Origin: Shimia_B sp039815465 | GTDB lineage: Bacteria; Pseudomonadota; Alphaproteobacteria; Rhodobacterales; Rhodobacteraceae | Direction of reading: 5' to 3' | DNA length: 64,000 bases | Assembly: GCA_039815465.1 (NCBI GenBank) | Contig: JBCBZG010000018.1 | Span: forward strand, 23,562 to 87,561 | In this document: piece after piece, positions 51,113 through 61,051 of the stretch | Numbering within the stretch: position 1 is the stretch's first letter | How the letters are laid out: every line of letters begins with the position of its first letter | Program-made: the position numbers and the translations under genes | Notes under the pieces: generated by a model | Seen by the model: only the letters and a program-made list of their open reading frames with translations | Told to the model about the DNA's origin: nothing | Database searches by the model: none

Positions 51113-52477
51113 ATGGACGGAACGGTACTTATTGCAGACGACGACCGCACCATTCGTACGGTGCTGACTCAGGCGCTGACGCGCGCGGGGTGCAAGGTCC
51201 ATGCGACGTCCTCGCTCATGACGCTGTTGCGCTGGGTGGAGGAAGGCAAGGGCGATCTTGTGATCTCGGACGTCATTATGCCCGACGGCAACGGGCTCGA
51301 CGCTTTGCCGCGGATTGGGGAGGTGCGCCCGGGGCTGCCCGTGATCGTGATTTCGGCGCAGAACACCATCGTGACAGCGATCCAGGCGACCGAAAAGGAC
51401 GCCTATGATTACCTGCCCAAGCCTTTCGACCTGCCCGATCTGATGAAGCGCGCGAACCGCGCGCTGGAGCTCAAACGGCGCGCGCCGGGCACCGCCCAGG
51501 GCGATGCAGAGGAGACCGATGATCTGCCGCTGGTGGGCCGCACGCCTGCCATGCAGGCGCTCTACCGGCTCGTGGCGCGGGTGATGAATGCGGAGCTACC
51601 GGTGCTGATCACGGGCGAAAGCGGCACCGGCAAGAGCTTGATTGCGCGCGCGATCCACGATTTCTCCGACAGGCGCACCTCGCCGTTTATCACCGTGTCC
51701 GCTGAGGACCTTGAGGGGATGGACGGCCCATCAGCGATGCTGGCGCGGGCGCGCAGTGGGTCGCTTTTGTTTGATGAGGTGGGCGATCTGCCCGAGGACG
51801 CGCAGACGCGGGTGGTGCGGATGCTCGACAGTCTGACCGATGCGTCCCCACGGATCATGGCCACCAGCCAGGTCGATCTGACGGCCAAGATGGAAGCGGG
51901 GGAGTTTCGCCAGGACCTGTTCTACCGCTTGAGCGGCGTGACCATGAGCGTGCCCGCCCTGCGCGAACGCGTCGATGACATCCCGCTTTTGGCGGAGCAT
52001 TTCCTGGCCCGTGCCGCGCGCGAGGGCGCCCCCCAGCGGCGGTTGAGCGAGGACGCGACCGAGCTTGTGCGCACCTATTCCTGGCCGGGCAATGTGCGGC
52101 AGCTTGAAAACGCGATCCGGCGGCTCGTCGTCACCGCGGCAGAAGAAGACGTATCGCGCACGGATGTGGAGATGGTGCTGGGCAACCAGCCCGCGCTCGA
52201 CCCCGTGGTGGGGTCCGTCGATACGGAGAAGCTGTCGACATCAGTGGGTAAGCATCTGCGGCGGTACTTTGACCTACATGGTGGGGCGTTGCCTGCGCCG
52301 GGGCTCTACCAGCGGATCCTACGCGAAATCGAGTTGCCCCTGATTGAGATCGCGCTCGACGCCACGGCGGGGAACCAAGCGAAATGCGCGGATTTGCTCG
52401 GCATCAACCGCAATACGCTGCGCAAAAAGATCACCGACCTCGATATTCGCGTGACACGTCGTCGAAAACTGATGTAA
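51113..52477 (+). CDS. ntrC: Nitrogen regulation response regulator NtrC
   Basis: The start at 51113 gives 454 residues. The receiver domain has D9/D10/D11 and phospho-acceptor Asp53 (LVISDVIMPDGNG). The AAA+ domain has Walker A GESGTGKS and Walker B LLFDEVGD. Between them the sequence runs VSAEDLEGMDGPSAMLARAR with no GAFTGA loop. Rhodobacter capsulatus NtrC lacks the same loop and activates sigma70 promoters, so this protein probably does too. The C-terminal Fis-type HTH is AKCADLLGINRNTLRKKI. Confidence 0.97.
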   Translation: MDGTVLIADDDRTIRTVLTQALTRAGCKVHATSSLMTLLRWVEEGKGDLVISDVIMPDGNGLDALPRIGEVRPGLPVIVISAQNTIVTAIQATEKDAYDYLPKPFDLPDLMKRANRALELKRRAPGTAQGDAEETDDLPLVGRTPAMQALYRLVARVMNAELPVLITGESGTGKSLIARAIHDFSDRRTSPFITVSAEDLEGMDGPSAMLARARSGSLLFDEVGDLPEDAQTRVVRMLDSLTDASPRIMATSQVDLTAKMEAGEFRQDLFYRLSGVTMSVPALRERVDDIPLLAEHFLARAAREGAPQRRLSEDATELVRTYSWPGNVRQLENAIRRLVVTAAEEDVSRTDVEMVLGNQPALDPVVGSVDTEKLSTSVGKHLRRYFDLHGGALPAPGLYQRILREIELPLIEIALDATAGNQAKCADLLGINRNTLRKKITDLDIRVTRRRKLM

Positions 52478-52572
52478 ACTTGCCACAAAGCGTGGCGTGG
52501 CTGCCGCACATGGTGCGGGCCAAAAGACTGCGCAGGTAGCAGAGCGCGGCCCAATGTGGCTGCGGCAGTCAG

Positions 52573-54846
52573 GTGGGCTTTGTGGACATTGCGGGCCAAA
52601 GCGGGATCTTAGCGCGTCTGTCACGGCTGCGCAGGGACCGGTCTGTGCAATCGGCGACGACGGCGGTGCTGGTGGCCCTTGGGCCGGTTTTGGCGTTCAT
52701 GACGTTTGTGGCGCTCGGGCCGCTCGATCAGGGGGCAGGGGCGGTGCCGCTGCGTTTTGTCCTGACGCTTGATTTTATCTATGTGCTCGTGATCGCGGCC
52801 CTGGTGCTGAACCGTGTGGCGCATATGATCACGGCGCGCCGGGCGCGGTCGGCCGGGTCGCGGCTGCACTTGCGGCTCACGGGTGTGTTCACAATCCTCG
52901 CGCTTATTCCCACGATCCTGGTCGCCGTCTTTGCGGTGCTCACGGTGAACACGGGGCTTGAGGGTTGGTTTTCAGAGCGGGTGCGCAGCGTTATCGGCGC
53001 CTCGCTCGCCGCCGCCGAAGCCTATGCAGAAGAGGAGCGGGAGGGGCTGCGCAACGACACGCTCGTTGTGTCCCGCGTGCTCAACGGCGAGCGGACCGCG
53101 CTCCCGCTGATGTCTGACGCGGGCTTTGACGGGGAGGTGCGTCAGATCCTGGCACGTGTGCAGCCGCGCATCCAGCGGGGCCTCAAGGAAGCGTTCGTGA
53201 TCAACAGTCTGGGGGAGATCAAGTCGCGCGGCACGGCGTCCTACGAGTTTGACTATGACGCGCCCAAGGCGGCTGATTTCGAAGCTCTCGCAGAAAGTGA
53301 GGTTTTGCTCATAGAAGATTGGGCGCAAAACGAATTTCGGGCGCTTGTGCGCCTCTCGTCCTTTACCGATCGCTATCTGTACCTGAGCCGCGAGGTGGAT
53401 GGGGACATCCTGACGCTGCTTGATGAGACGCAGGAATCTGCGCTGCTCTATCAACAGCTGGAAAACGAGCGCGGGACGCTGCTTTATCAGTTTGGGCTGC
53501 TCTACCTTGGCTTTGCGGTGATCCTGATCCTTGCCGCAACCTGGGCGGGGCTGTGGTTTGCGGAGCGGTTGGCGCGGCCGGTGGGGCGGCTTGCCGGCGC
53601 GGCGCAGCGGGTGGGCGCTGGTGACATGGATGTTCGCGTTCCCGACGAGGCCGGCGATGACGAGATCGCAATGCTGGGGCGCTATTTCAACCAGATGACC
53701 GAGCAGTTGAAAGCGCAGCGCGACGTGCTGATCGCCAATACCGAGCAGATTGAGCGACGGCGACGGCTTTTTGACTCGGTCCTTGGGTCAGTGACGTCTG
53801 GGGTGGTGGGCTTGGATGCTGAGGGACGCATCACGCTCATCAACCGCGCGGCGGGGGATGTACTGGGGCTGAAACACGATGTGGAAGGGATGACGCTCGC
53901 AGACGCAATCCCCGAGTTCGCCGCCCTGTTTGAGGAGCTGCGCGCGTCGCGCAAAAGCGTGACGGAGCGGGAGATCCGGTTGAGCCGCCGAGGCGCGCAG
54001 GAAATCCTGTTGGTGCGTATGGCCACGCGCCGGTCCGAGGGCGACGGGTCGGAGGGCTACGTGGTAGCGTTCGAGGATGTCACAGGCCTCGTCAGTGCCC
54101 AGCGCATGGCCGCGTGGGGCGATGTCGCGCGCCGGATCGCGCACGAGATCAAGAACCCGCTCACACCGATCCAGCTGAGCGCGGAGCGCATCAAGCGCAA
54201 GTTCAGCCCGCGCCTGGGCGAGGACTCTGAGACGCTCGATCAGATGACGGATGTGATTGTGCGCCAGACCAATGACCTGCGCCGGATCGTGGATGAGTTT
54301 TCAAAATTCGCGCGGATGCCGGAACCGCAGCGTCGCCCTGCCGACCTGGGGGAGCTGCTGCGGGCGGCGGTGTTGTTGCAGGAGAATGGCAATCCGGGGG
54401 TGCGTTACCGGGCGGATGTGGCGAAGGGGCCGACTACGACGGTGATCGATGAAACCATGATCTCCCAAGCGCTCACCAATGTGTTGAAGAATGCGGCGGA
54501 AGCCATTGAAAGCCGTAAGGAAAGTGGTGCGGATTTTGAGCCTGAGATTCGCGTCTCACTGGAGCGGCACGGGCAGGATTGCCGGGTGCGCGTCTCCGAC
54601 AATGGCATTGGGCTGCCCGTGGATCGGATGCGCCTTTTTGAGCCCTATGTCACGAGCCGCGCGCAGGGGACGGGCCTTGGCCTGCCGATCGTGCTGAAGA
54701 TCATCGAAGAACACGCAGGGACGCTCACGCTCCATGATGCGGAGCCGTTTGAGCCGACCTCGGACCACGTGGGGGCGCGCGTTGATATCACGCTGCCCCT
54801 CGCCACCAACGACACACTCGAGCCAGTAGAAGAAGCGGTAGTATAG
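52573..54846 (+). CDS. ntrY: Sensor histidine kinase NtrY
   Basis: Membrane kinase partner of NtrX, 757 residues from a GTG. The N-terminal membrane helices are about 30-110 and 280-330. They are followed by HAMP (WFAERLARPVGRLAGAAQRVG), PAS (about 400-500), His524 in IAHEIKNPLTPIQLSAERIK, and the ATPase domain (NVLKNAAEAIE, DNGIGLP, GTGLGLPIVLKII). Three bases separate it from ntrX. It likely senses redox or nitrogen signals, as in Brucella and Neisseria. Confidence 0.96.
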   Translation: MGFVDIAGQSGILARLSRLRRDRSVQSATTAVLVALGPVLAFMTFVALGPLDQGAGAVPLRFVLTLDFIYVLVIAALVLNRVAHMITARRARSAGSRLHLRLTGVFTILALIPTILVAVFAVLTVNTGLEGWFSERVRSVIGASLAAAEAYAEEEREGLRNDTLVVSRVLNGERTALPLMSDAGFDGEVRQILARVQPRIQRGLKEAFVINSLGEIKSRGTASYEFDYDAPKAADFEALAESEVLLIEDWAQNEFRALVRLSSFTDRYLYLSREVDGDILTLLDETQESALLYQQLENERGTLLYQFGLLYLGFAVILILAATWAGLWFAERLARPVGRLAGAAQRVGAGDMDVRVPDEAGDDEIAMLGRYFNQMTEQLKAQRDVLIANTEQIERRRRLFDSVLGSVTSGVVGLDAEGRITLINRAAGDVLGLKHDVEGMTLADAIPEFAALFEELRASRKSVTEREIRLSRRGAQEILLVRMATRRSEGDGSEGYVVAFEDVTGLVSAQRMAAWGDVARRIAHEIKNPLTPIQLSAERIKRKFSPRLGEDSETLDQMTDVIVRQTNDLRRIVDEFSKFARMPEPQRRPADLGELLRAAVLLQENGNPGVRYRADVAKGPTTTVIDETMISQALTNVLKNAAEAIESRKESGADFEPEIRVSLERHGQDCRVRVSDNGIGLPVDRMRLFEPYVTSRAQGTGLGLPIVLKIIEEHAGTLTLHDAEPFEPTSDHVGARVDITLPLATNDTLEPVEEAVV

Positions 54847-54848
54847 CC

Positions 54849-56255
54849 ATGTCAGACATCCTGATCGTAGACGACGAAAAAGACATTCGCGAGCTTATCT
54901 CGGACATCTTGGAGGACGAGGGGTTCACAACGCGCCTTGCGGCCAACTCCGACGAGGCGATGGCCCAGATCACGAGCGAACCACCCGCGCTTTTGATCCT
55001 TGATATCTGGCTCAAAGACAGTCGGATGGACGGGATCGACATTCTTAAGGCCGTTAAGCGCGACAACCCGGATGTGCCCGTGGTGATCATCTCCGGCCAT
55101 GGGAATATCGAGATCGCGGTGGCTGCGATCCGCCAGGGGGCCTACGATTTCATCGAAAAGCCTTTCAATATCGACCAGTTGCTCGTCGTGATCCGCCGCG
55201 CGATGGAGACATCAAGCCTGCGCCGCGAGAACCAAAAGCTTAAGCAGCTTGAAAGCGGGCCGGTGATGATGGTGGGCGAGGGCGCGACGTTCCGTGCGAT
55301 GATGTCCCAGCTCGACAAGGTAACGAAATCCAATGGCCGCGTGATGCTCACCGGCGCGCCAGGGTCCGGTAAGGAGGCCGCGGCGCGTTACATCCATGCG
55401 CATTCGAACCGGGCGCGGGCGCCGTTTGTCGTTGTCAATTCCGCTGCGATTGAACCCGACCGGATGGAGGAGGTCTTGTTTGGCCGCGAAACGCCCGATC
55501 GCGGGGTGGAGAAAGGGCTGCTTGAGCAAGCCCATGGCGGTGTGATCTTTTTCGACGAGGTCGCGGATATGCCGCTGGGCACGCAGTCAAAGATCCTGCG
55601 CGTGCTCGTCGATCAGCAGTTCCAGCGTGTCGGCGGCGTCGACAAGGTGCGCGTGGACTTGCGCGTGATATCGAGCACGAACAGAGACTTGCGCGCCGCT
55701 GTTGATGCAGGAACCTTCCGGCCAGAGCTCTTTCACCGGCTCAGCGTTGTGCCGATCCAGGTGCCATCGCTTGAGGACCGGCGGGAGGACATCCCGCTGC
55801 TCGCGCAGCATTTCATCACCGAGTTTAACGCGAGCCAGGGCCTGCCCAACCGCGAGATTTCCGAGGACGCTGAGGCGCTGATGCAGACGATGGTGTGGCC
55901 GGGCAATGTGCGGCAGCTCAAAAACGTTATGGAACGCGTGCTGATCCTGGGTTCGGAAACTGGGCCTGTGACGGCCCATGAACTGCCCCAAGGTGAGGGC
56001 GCAGAGGCGGAGAACCGCGTGGTGCTGTCGGGCGCGCTGGCCTCGCTCAGCCTGCGGGAGGCGCGGGAGCTCTTTGAGCGCGAATATCTTCTGACCCAGA
56101 TCAACCGTTTTGGCGGCAACATTTCCCGCACGGCGTCTTTCGTGGGGATGGAACGGTCGGCGCTGCACCGAAAGCTCAAGAGCCTGGGCGTTGTCACGAC
56201 CAACAAATCCGGCGCCCGCGTGGCGGAGTTCGAAGGTCAGGACGCGGCTGAGTAG
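54849..56255 (+). CDS. ntrX: Response regulator NtrX
   Basis: The 468 residues have a receiver with DD pocket (8-9) and Asp52 (LLILDIWLKDSRM), an AAA+ domain (Walker A GAPGSGKEAAARYIH, slightly degenerate at the T/S position; Walker B IFFDEVAD), and a C-terminal HTH (GNISRTASFVGMERSALHRKL). The stretch after NSAAIEPD (LFGRETPDRGVEKGLLEQA) has no GAFTGA, as in other alphaproteobacterial NtrX, which controls respiration and envelope genes without sigma54. Confidence 0.97.
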   Translation: MSDILIVDDEKDIRELISDILEDEGFTTRLAANSDEAMAQITSEPPALLILDIWLKDSRMDGIDILKAVKRDNPDVPVVIISGHGNIEIAVAAIRQGAYDFIEKPFNIDQLLVVIRRAMETSSLRRENQKLKQLESGPVMMVGEGATFRAMMSQLDKVTKSNGRVMLTGAPGSGKEAAARYIHAHSNRARAPFVVVNSAAIEPDRMEEVLFGRETPDRGVEKGLLEQAHGGVIFFDEVADMPLGTQSKILRVLVDQQFQRVGGVDKVRVDLRVISSTNRDLRAAVDAGTFRPELFHRLSVVPIQVPSLEDRREDIPLLAQHFITEFNASQGLPNREISEDAEALMQTMVWPGNVRQLKNVMERVLILGSETGPVTAHELPQGEGAEAENRVVLSGALASLSLREARELFEREYLLTQINRFGGNISRTASFVGMERSALHRKLKSLGVVTTNKSGARVAEFEGQDAAE

Positions 56256-56347
56256 GCACCCAGCCTCATGTCCCATGGTTGACGGGCAAAGGCTCCCATG
56301 CCAAGTCTTTGCGACTGAGAGCCGTCACAACGGGACAGCGCGACCGA

Positions 56348-57724
56348 ATGAAGGTAATCATTTGCGGGGCCGGACAGGTCGGGTGGCAGATTGCGCGCCA
56401 CCTGTCGGGCGAAAAGAACGACGTCACTGTCGTTGACCTCGACTCCGATCTTGTGCGCCGCGCGACCGATACGCTCGACGTCCAAGGCATCACGGGGCAT
56501 GCCAGCTATCCGGACGTGCTGGAGCGTGCGGGGGCGCAGGACGCCGATATGGTGATCGCGGCCACCCATTCCGACGAGGTCAATATGGTGACCTGCCAGG
56601 TCGCTCATTCGATCTTTGAGGTGCCGCGCAAGATCGCGCGGCTGCGGGCGCAAAGCTACCTCGACGCGATTTACGCCGACATTTACCGCCGCGATCACCT
56701 GCCGATTGACGTGGTGATTTCACCAGAGCTTGAGGTGGCGGAGGCCGCGTTGCGCCGCCTGAACGCGCCTGCGGCGTTTGACACAGAGCTCTTTTTTGGC
56801 GGGCGGGCGCAGCTCCTCGGGATTATGATCGGGGAGGCGTGCCCGGTCATGAACACGCCGCTGCGCCAGTTGACGGAGCTGTTTTCGACGCTGCGCGCGC
56901 GGATTTTGGGGATCCGACGCGGTGAAAAGCTTTTTGTGCCCACGGCTGACGACCACCTCGAAGACGGCGACGCCTGCTACGTCATGGCCCATATCGAGGA
57001 CGTGCCGCGCACCATCGAAGTGTTCGGCAAGCAGTCCAAAAAGCAGGAGCGCATCGTGATCCTGGGCGGCGGCAATGTGGGGCTGAAAGTCGCGCAGAGC
57101 CTGGAAAGCCGTACGGAGCGCATCCGCGCGCGCATCATCGAAAAGAACCGCAGTTGCGCCGAACGGGCCGCCGATGCGCTGGAGCGGACGATTGTGCTCC
57201 ACGGTGACGGGCTAGACCGTGCGCTGATGGAAGAGGCCGGGATCGCCCGCGCCGATGCGATCCTGGCGGTGACTGATGATGACAAAACCAACCTGCTCGC
57301 CGCTGTACGCGCCAAGCAGGCGGGCGCGCAGATGGCAATTTGTCTGATCAACGATCCCACGCTTTTGCCGCTGCTTGATGCGCTTGATGTCGATGCGCAT
57401 ATTAACCCGCGCTCCACCACGGTGAGCTCGATCCTGCGCCATATCCGCCATGGTCGCGTGAAAGGTGTATACTCCATCGGTGATGCGGAGGCCGAGGTGA
57501 TCGAGGCGCAGGTTCTGTCGACCTCCCCCATTGCGGGCCGCAAGATCGAAGAGATCGATTTCCCCAAGGGCGTGCTCGTCGGTGCGATCCAGTCGGGCGG
57601 CGATATCATCGCGCCCTTGGCCCATACTGTGATCAAAGAGGGCGATGTGGTCGCCATTTTCGCCATGAGCGGCGACGTGAGCGAGGTGGAACGCTTACTG
57701 CAAGTGTCCATCGACTTTTTCTAG
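56348..57724 (+). CDS. trkA: Trk potassium transport regulatory protein TrkA
   Basis: NAD(H)-binding peripheral subunit that gates TrkH. The start at 56348 gives 458 residues. Two RCK/TrkA-N Rossmann domains: GAGQVGWQIARHL (7-19) and ILGGGNVGLKVAQSL (about 236-250), each followed by a TrkA-C domain. Adjacent to trkH, six bases downstream. Confidence 0.96.
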   Translation: MKVIICGAGQVGWQIARHLSGEKNDVTVVDLDSDLVRRATDTLDVQGITGHASYPDVLERAGAQDADMVIAATHSDEVNMVTCQVAHSIFEVPRKIARLRAQSYLDAIYADIYRRDHLPIDVVISPELEVAEAALRRLNAPAAFDTELFFGGRAQLLGIMIGEACPVMNTPLRQLTELFSTLRARILGIRRGEKLFVPTADDHLEDGDACYVMAHIEDVPRTIEVFGKQSKKQERIVILGGGNVGLKVAQSLESRTERIRARIIEKNRSCAERAADALERTIVLHGDGLDRALMEEAGIARADAILAVTDDDKTNLLAAVRAKQAGAQMAICLINDPTLLPLLDALDVDAHINPRSTTVSSILRHIRHGRVKGVYSIGDAEAEVIEAQVLSTSPIAGRKIEEIDFPKGVLVGAIQSGGDIIAPLAHTVIKEGDVVAIFAMSGDVSEVERLLQVSIDFF

Positions 57725-57730
57725 AAACCC

Positions 57731-59245
57731 ATGCGCGCGTTTTTCTACTCGCTCCCGATCCTGGTCATCATGGCGGGCCTGTCGGCGCTGTTGATGCTGG
57801 TGCCCGCCAGTGTGGCGCTCGACGCGCGCGATTATGAGAGCGCGCAGGCGTTTTTCTGGTCTGCGGTCTTTATCCTGATCGTGACAGGCATGGTCGCCAT
57901 CGTGACCCAAGGGCGCCGGGGCCCGTCTGTCGTGCGCTCGCAGCTTTGGGCGCTGCTCGGTGCGTTTGTGGCGCTGCCGCTTATGCTGGCGCTGCCGTTT
58001 CACGGATCGCTTGGGGATACGTCCTGGACGAACGCCTATTTCGAGATGGTGTCGGCCATGACCACTACGGGCGCCACCGTCTATCCCGCACCCGGGCGCC
58101 TGACAGCGGCGGAGGAACTGTGGCGCGCGCTTGTCGCTTGGGGCGGTGGGCTGTTCATGTGGTCGGCCGCGGTGTCGGTGCTCGCGCCCATGGGGCTCGG
58201 GGGGTATGAGGTTGCGCAAAAGCGCGGCCCGGCCACTGGGCTTGGCGCGCAACAGGGACAGGAGCGGCTCACAACGGAGCGGTTTTTGCGCGCGGCCTCC
58301 CAACTGACACCGATCTATGTGGGCCTCACGCTCGCGCTTTTCATCGCGCTACTTGTGGCGGGCGACGCGCCTTTGACGGCGGGCGTGCACGCGATGTCGA
58401 CGCTCGCCACCGCGGGCCTCTCGCCGGTGGGGGGCCTCGAAAACAGTGCCTCGGGCCGCGTGGGGGAGGCGATCATTGTCCTCTTTTTCGTCTTTGCGCT
58501 GTCGCGGCGGACCTTCACAGAAGGCGTGCTGGCCGAACAAAGCCGCGATCTGCGCGAGGACCCGGAGCTGCGCATCGCGCTGGCGATTGTGGCCGCCATC
58601 GCGCTTGGCCTGTTTCTGCGTCACTATCTGGCGGCGAGCCAGATTGACGGGGCGGCGGGCGTCGTGTCGGCCTTTCGTGCGCTTTGGGGGTCGCTTTTCA
58701 CCGCGCTTTCGTTCCTGACGACGACGGGCTATGCCTCCACCGATTGGATCACGGCGCGGTCCTGGTCGGGGATCGAGGCGCCGGGGCTCTTGCTCATGGG
58801 GCTTGCGTTGGTGGGGGGCGGCGTGGCCACGACCGCGGGTGGGGTGAAGCTCTTGCGCATTTACGCGCTCCTGAAACACGGCGAGCGGGAGATCGGGCGC
58901 CTCGTCTTCCCAAACTCCGTCGCGGGGGCGGGCCGCTTTGCGCGCCATGTGCGCCGCGAGGGGGCGTTTATCGCGTGGATCGTGTTTATGCTGCTTGCCG
59001 TGTCGCTGTGCGTCATCATGCTTGCGCTGTCGGCGGCGGGCACCGATTTCGAGGCCGCATTGGTGCTGACGGTGGCGTCGCTGTCCAATACCGGGCCCCT
59101 CGCCAATTTCGCCTCGGACCAACCTATTGACATCGCGAGCCTTTCAGCCGCCGCCAAATACATCCTCGCCGCCGCCATGGTCGTCGGACGGCTGGAGACA
59201 TTGGTGATCGTGGCGCTGCTCAATCCAGCGTTTTGGCGAGCCTAA
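57731..59245 (+). CDS. trkH: Trk potassium uptake protein TrkH
   Basis: Potassium channel-transporter, 504 residues, with four M1-P-M2 repeats. Selectivity-filter-type glycines are visible as TTTGATV, STLATAGLSPV, TTTGYAST and SNTGPLAN. The pair with trkA is standard. An AT-richer 155-base spacer with a palindrome ATTCCGCGCGGAAT (59291-59304) leads to hfq. Confidence 0.95.
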   Translation: MRAFFYSLPILVIMAGLSALLMLVPASVALDARDYESAQAFFWSAVFILIVTGMVAIVTQGRRGPSVVRSQLWALLGAFVALPLMLALPFHGSLGDTSWTNAYFEMVSAMTTTGATVYPAPGRLTAAEELWRALVAWGGGLFMWSAAVSVLAPMGLGGYEVAQKRGPATGLGAQQGQERLTTERFLRAASQLTPIYVGLTLALFIALLVAGDAPLTAGVHAMSTLATAGLSPVGGLENSASGRVGEAIIVLFFVFALSRRTFTEGVLAEQSRDLREDPELRIALAIVAAIALGLFLRHYLAASQIDGAAGVVSAFRALWGSLFTALSFLTTTGYASTDWITARSWSGIEAPGLLLMGLALVGGGVATTAGGVKLLRIYALLKHGEREIGRLVFPNSVAGAGRFARHVRREGAFIAWIVFMLLAVSLCVIMLALSAAGTDFEAALVLTVASLSNTGPLANFASDQPIDIASLSAAAKYILAAAMVVGRLETLVIVALLNPAFWRA

Positions 59246-59400
59246 TGCCGCACTCGCAGCATTTTTGCATCACTGGCAAGCACAGGGGCTTGTATTCCGC
59301 GCGGAATCCAATTCCATTACACGAGTTACGAGAACAAGACGTCACGATACACGCGCAACGCGCGGGACATAGGCGTCGGGAATGAGGTGGAGCCGGACCA

Positions 59401-59634
59401 ATGGCATCAGATCGACAGAACCTGCAGGACGCATTTCTAAATCACGTCCGAAAGACAAAGGTGCCGGTGACGATCTTTCTGATCAACGGCGTCAAACTGC
59501 AGGGCGTGATTACGTGGTTCGATAATTTCTGCGTTCTCTTGCGCCGCGATGGGCAATCGCAACTGGTCTACAAACACGCGATCTCGACGATCATGCCCTC
59601 GCAACCCATTTCTTTGTACGACGGGGAAGAATGA
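59401..59634 (+). CDS. hfq: RNA-binding protein Hfq
   Basis: Sm-like hexameric chaperone for small RNAs. The 77 residues contain Sm1 (VPVTIFLINGVKLQGVITWF) and Sm2 (YKHAISTIMPS), with the N-terminal LQDAFLN that forms the proximal face. The short C-terminus is typical of alphaproteobacteria. Confidence 0.98.
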   Translation: MASDRQNLQDAFLNHVRKTKVPVTIFLINGVKLQGVITWFDNFCVLLRRDGQSQLVYKHAISTIMPSQPISLYDGEE

Positions 59635-59653
59635 TTTCCCCATAAGGGGCATC

Positions 59654-60937
59654 ATGGCTGACCTGACAACAACCGAAACAAAAGCAACCCGCGCTTGGGT
59701 GCTGCATCCTGACATCCGCACGGAGAGCCAGCGGCGCTTGCCCGAGCATGCCCTGGCCGAAGCGGTGTCGCTTGCCGTGGCGCTCCCTGACCTCAGCGTG
59801 GAGGGGTCTGACATCGTGCGTCTGCCCAAGGCGCATCCGGGTATGCTCTTTGGCACTGGTAAGATCGCGGAGCTTGGCGCGGTCTTTAAGGCGCAGGAGA
59901 TTGAGCTGGTGCTGATTGACGGGCCGGTGACGCCCGTTCAGCAGCGCAACTTGGAACGGGAATGGAAGGTTAAGCTGCTCGACCGGACGGGGCTTATTCT
60001 GGAAATCTTCTCGGACCGAGCGGCCACGCGTGAAGGCGTGTTGCAGGTGGAAATGGCGCATCTCAGCTACCAGCGCACGCGGCTTGTGCGTGCCTGGACC
60101 CACTTGGAACGCCAGCGGGGCGGGCTCGGGTTCGTGGGGGGGCCCGGCGAGACCCAGATCGAGGCGGACCGCCGCGCCATCGACACGCAGCTCACGCGCC
60201 TTAAGCGGCAGTTGGGCAAAGTGGTGCAAACCCGCGGTCTCCACCGGATGTCGCGGGCCAAGGTGCCCTATCCCGTGGTTGCGCTTGTGGGCTACACGAA
60301 CGCGGGCAAGTCCACGCTCTTTAACCGCCTCACGGGGGCAAAGGTGATGGCCAAAGACATGCTTTTTGCCACGCTCGACCCGACCATGCGCGCGGTGGCG
60401 CTGCCGGACGGCACGGATGTGATCATGTCTGATACGGTGGGCTTTATCTCTGACCTGCCAACAGAACTCGTCGCGGCCTTCCGCGCCACGCTGGAGGAGG
60501 TCACCGCCGCCGACATCATCCTCCATGTCCGCGATATCGCCCACCCGGAGACGGAGCAACAATGCGCCGATGTGGCCGATATCCTAGCCGGGCTTGGCAT
60601 CCCAGAGGACACCCCGCGGCTGGAGGTCTGGAACAAGATGGACGGGCTCGACCCAGAAACGTTGGAGACACGCCAGAACCAGGCCGCCCGCGACGACGCG
60701 ATCTTCATGACCTCCGCGCTCACAGGGCAGGGGATGGAACCGCTCCTCGCCGATATCTCCGCCCGGCTGAAACCCAAGACACGGGTGGAAACCCTGACGC
60801 TCACCCATGCAGACGGCCGCAAACGCGCCTGGCTTTATGATCAGGGCGTCGTCACGGGAGAGGCGCAGTCAGACACAGGCGCCGAGCTCACCGTAGACTG
60901 GTCCACCACCCAGGCCGCGCGGTACGAAAAGCTCTGA
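59654..60937 (+). CDS. hflX: GTPase HflX
   Basis: Ribosome-splitting GTPase. The start at 59654 (MADLTTTETK) gives 427 residues. The N-terminal HflX domain includes ERQRGGLGFVGGPGETQIEADRR; the G domain has G1 GYTNAGKSTLFN, G3 DTVGFISDLP, G4 NKMD. The usual neighbour of hfq. A dispersed repeat lies five bases after the stop. Confidence 0.97.
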   Translation: MADLTTTETKATRAWVLHPDIRTESQRRLPEHALAEAVSLAVALPDLSVEGSDIVRLPKAHPGMLFGTGKIAELGAVFKAQEIELVLIDGPVTPVQQRNLEREWKVKLLDRTGLILEIFSDRAATREGVLQVEMAHLSYQRTRLVRAWTHLERQRGGLGFVGGPGETQIEADRRAIDTQLTRLKRQLGKVVQTRGLHRMSRAKVPYPVVALVGYTNAGKSTLFNRLTGAKVMAKDMLFATLDPTMRAVALPDGTDVIMSDTVGFISDLPTELVAAFRATLEEVTAADIILHVRDIAHPETEQQCADVADILAGLGIPEDTPRLEVWNKMDGLDPETLETRQNQAARDDAIFMTSALTGQGMEPLLADISARLKPKTRVETLTLTHADGRKRAWLYDQGVVTGEAQSDTGAELTVDWSTTQAARYEKL

Positions 60938-60941
60938 TCTG

Positions 60942-60967
60942 CCTTTCTTTCGTCCAAAAATACTTCC
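60942..60967. repeat. 26-base dispersed motif, copy C
   Basis: Exact inverted match to 18703-18728, five bases after the hflX stop, followed by a GC-rich palindromic block (to about 60990). Relative to the upstream gene it has the same sense orientation as copy B. Confidence 0.8.
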
Positions 60968-61051
60968 GCCGGAGGCAACCCGGCGGCGCCATTCGCGTTA
61001 TGTCTGGACCAGAGCGCGCCCCGCGCCACACACCCCATCGAAGGAGCGCCC

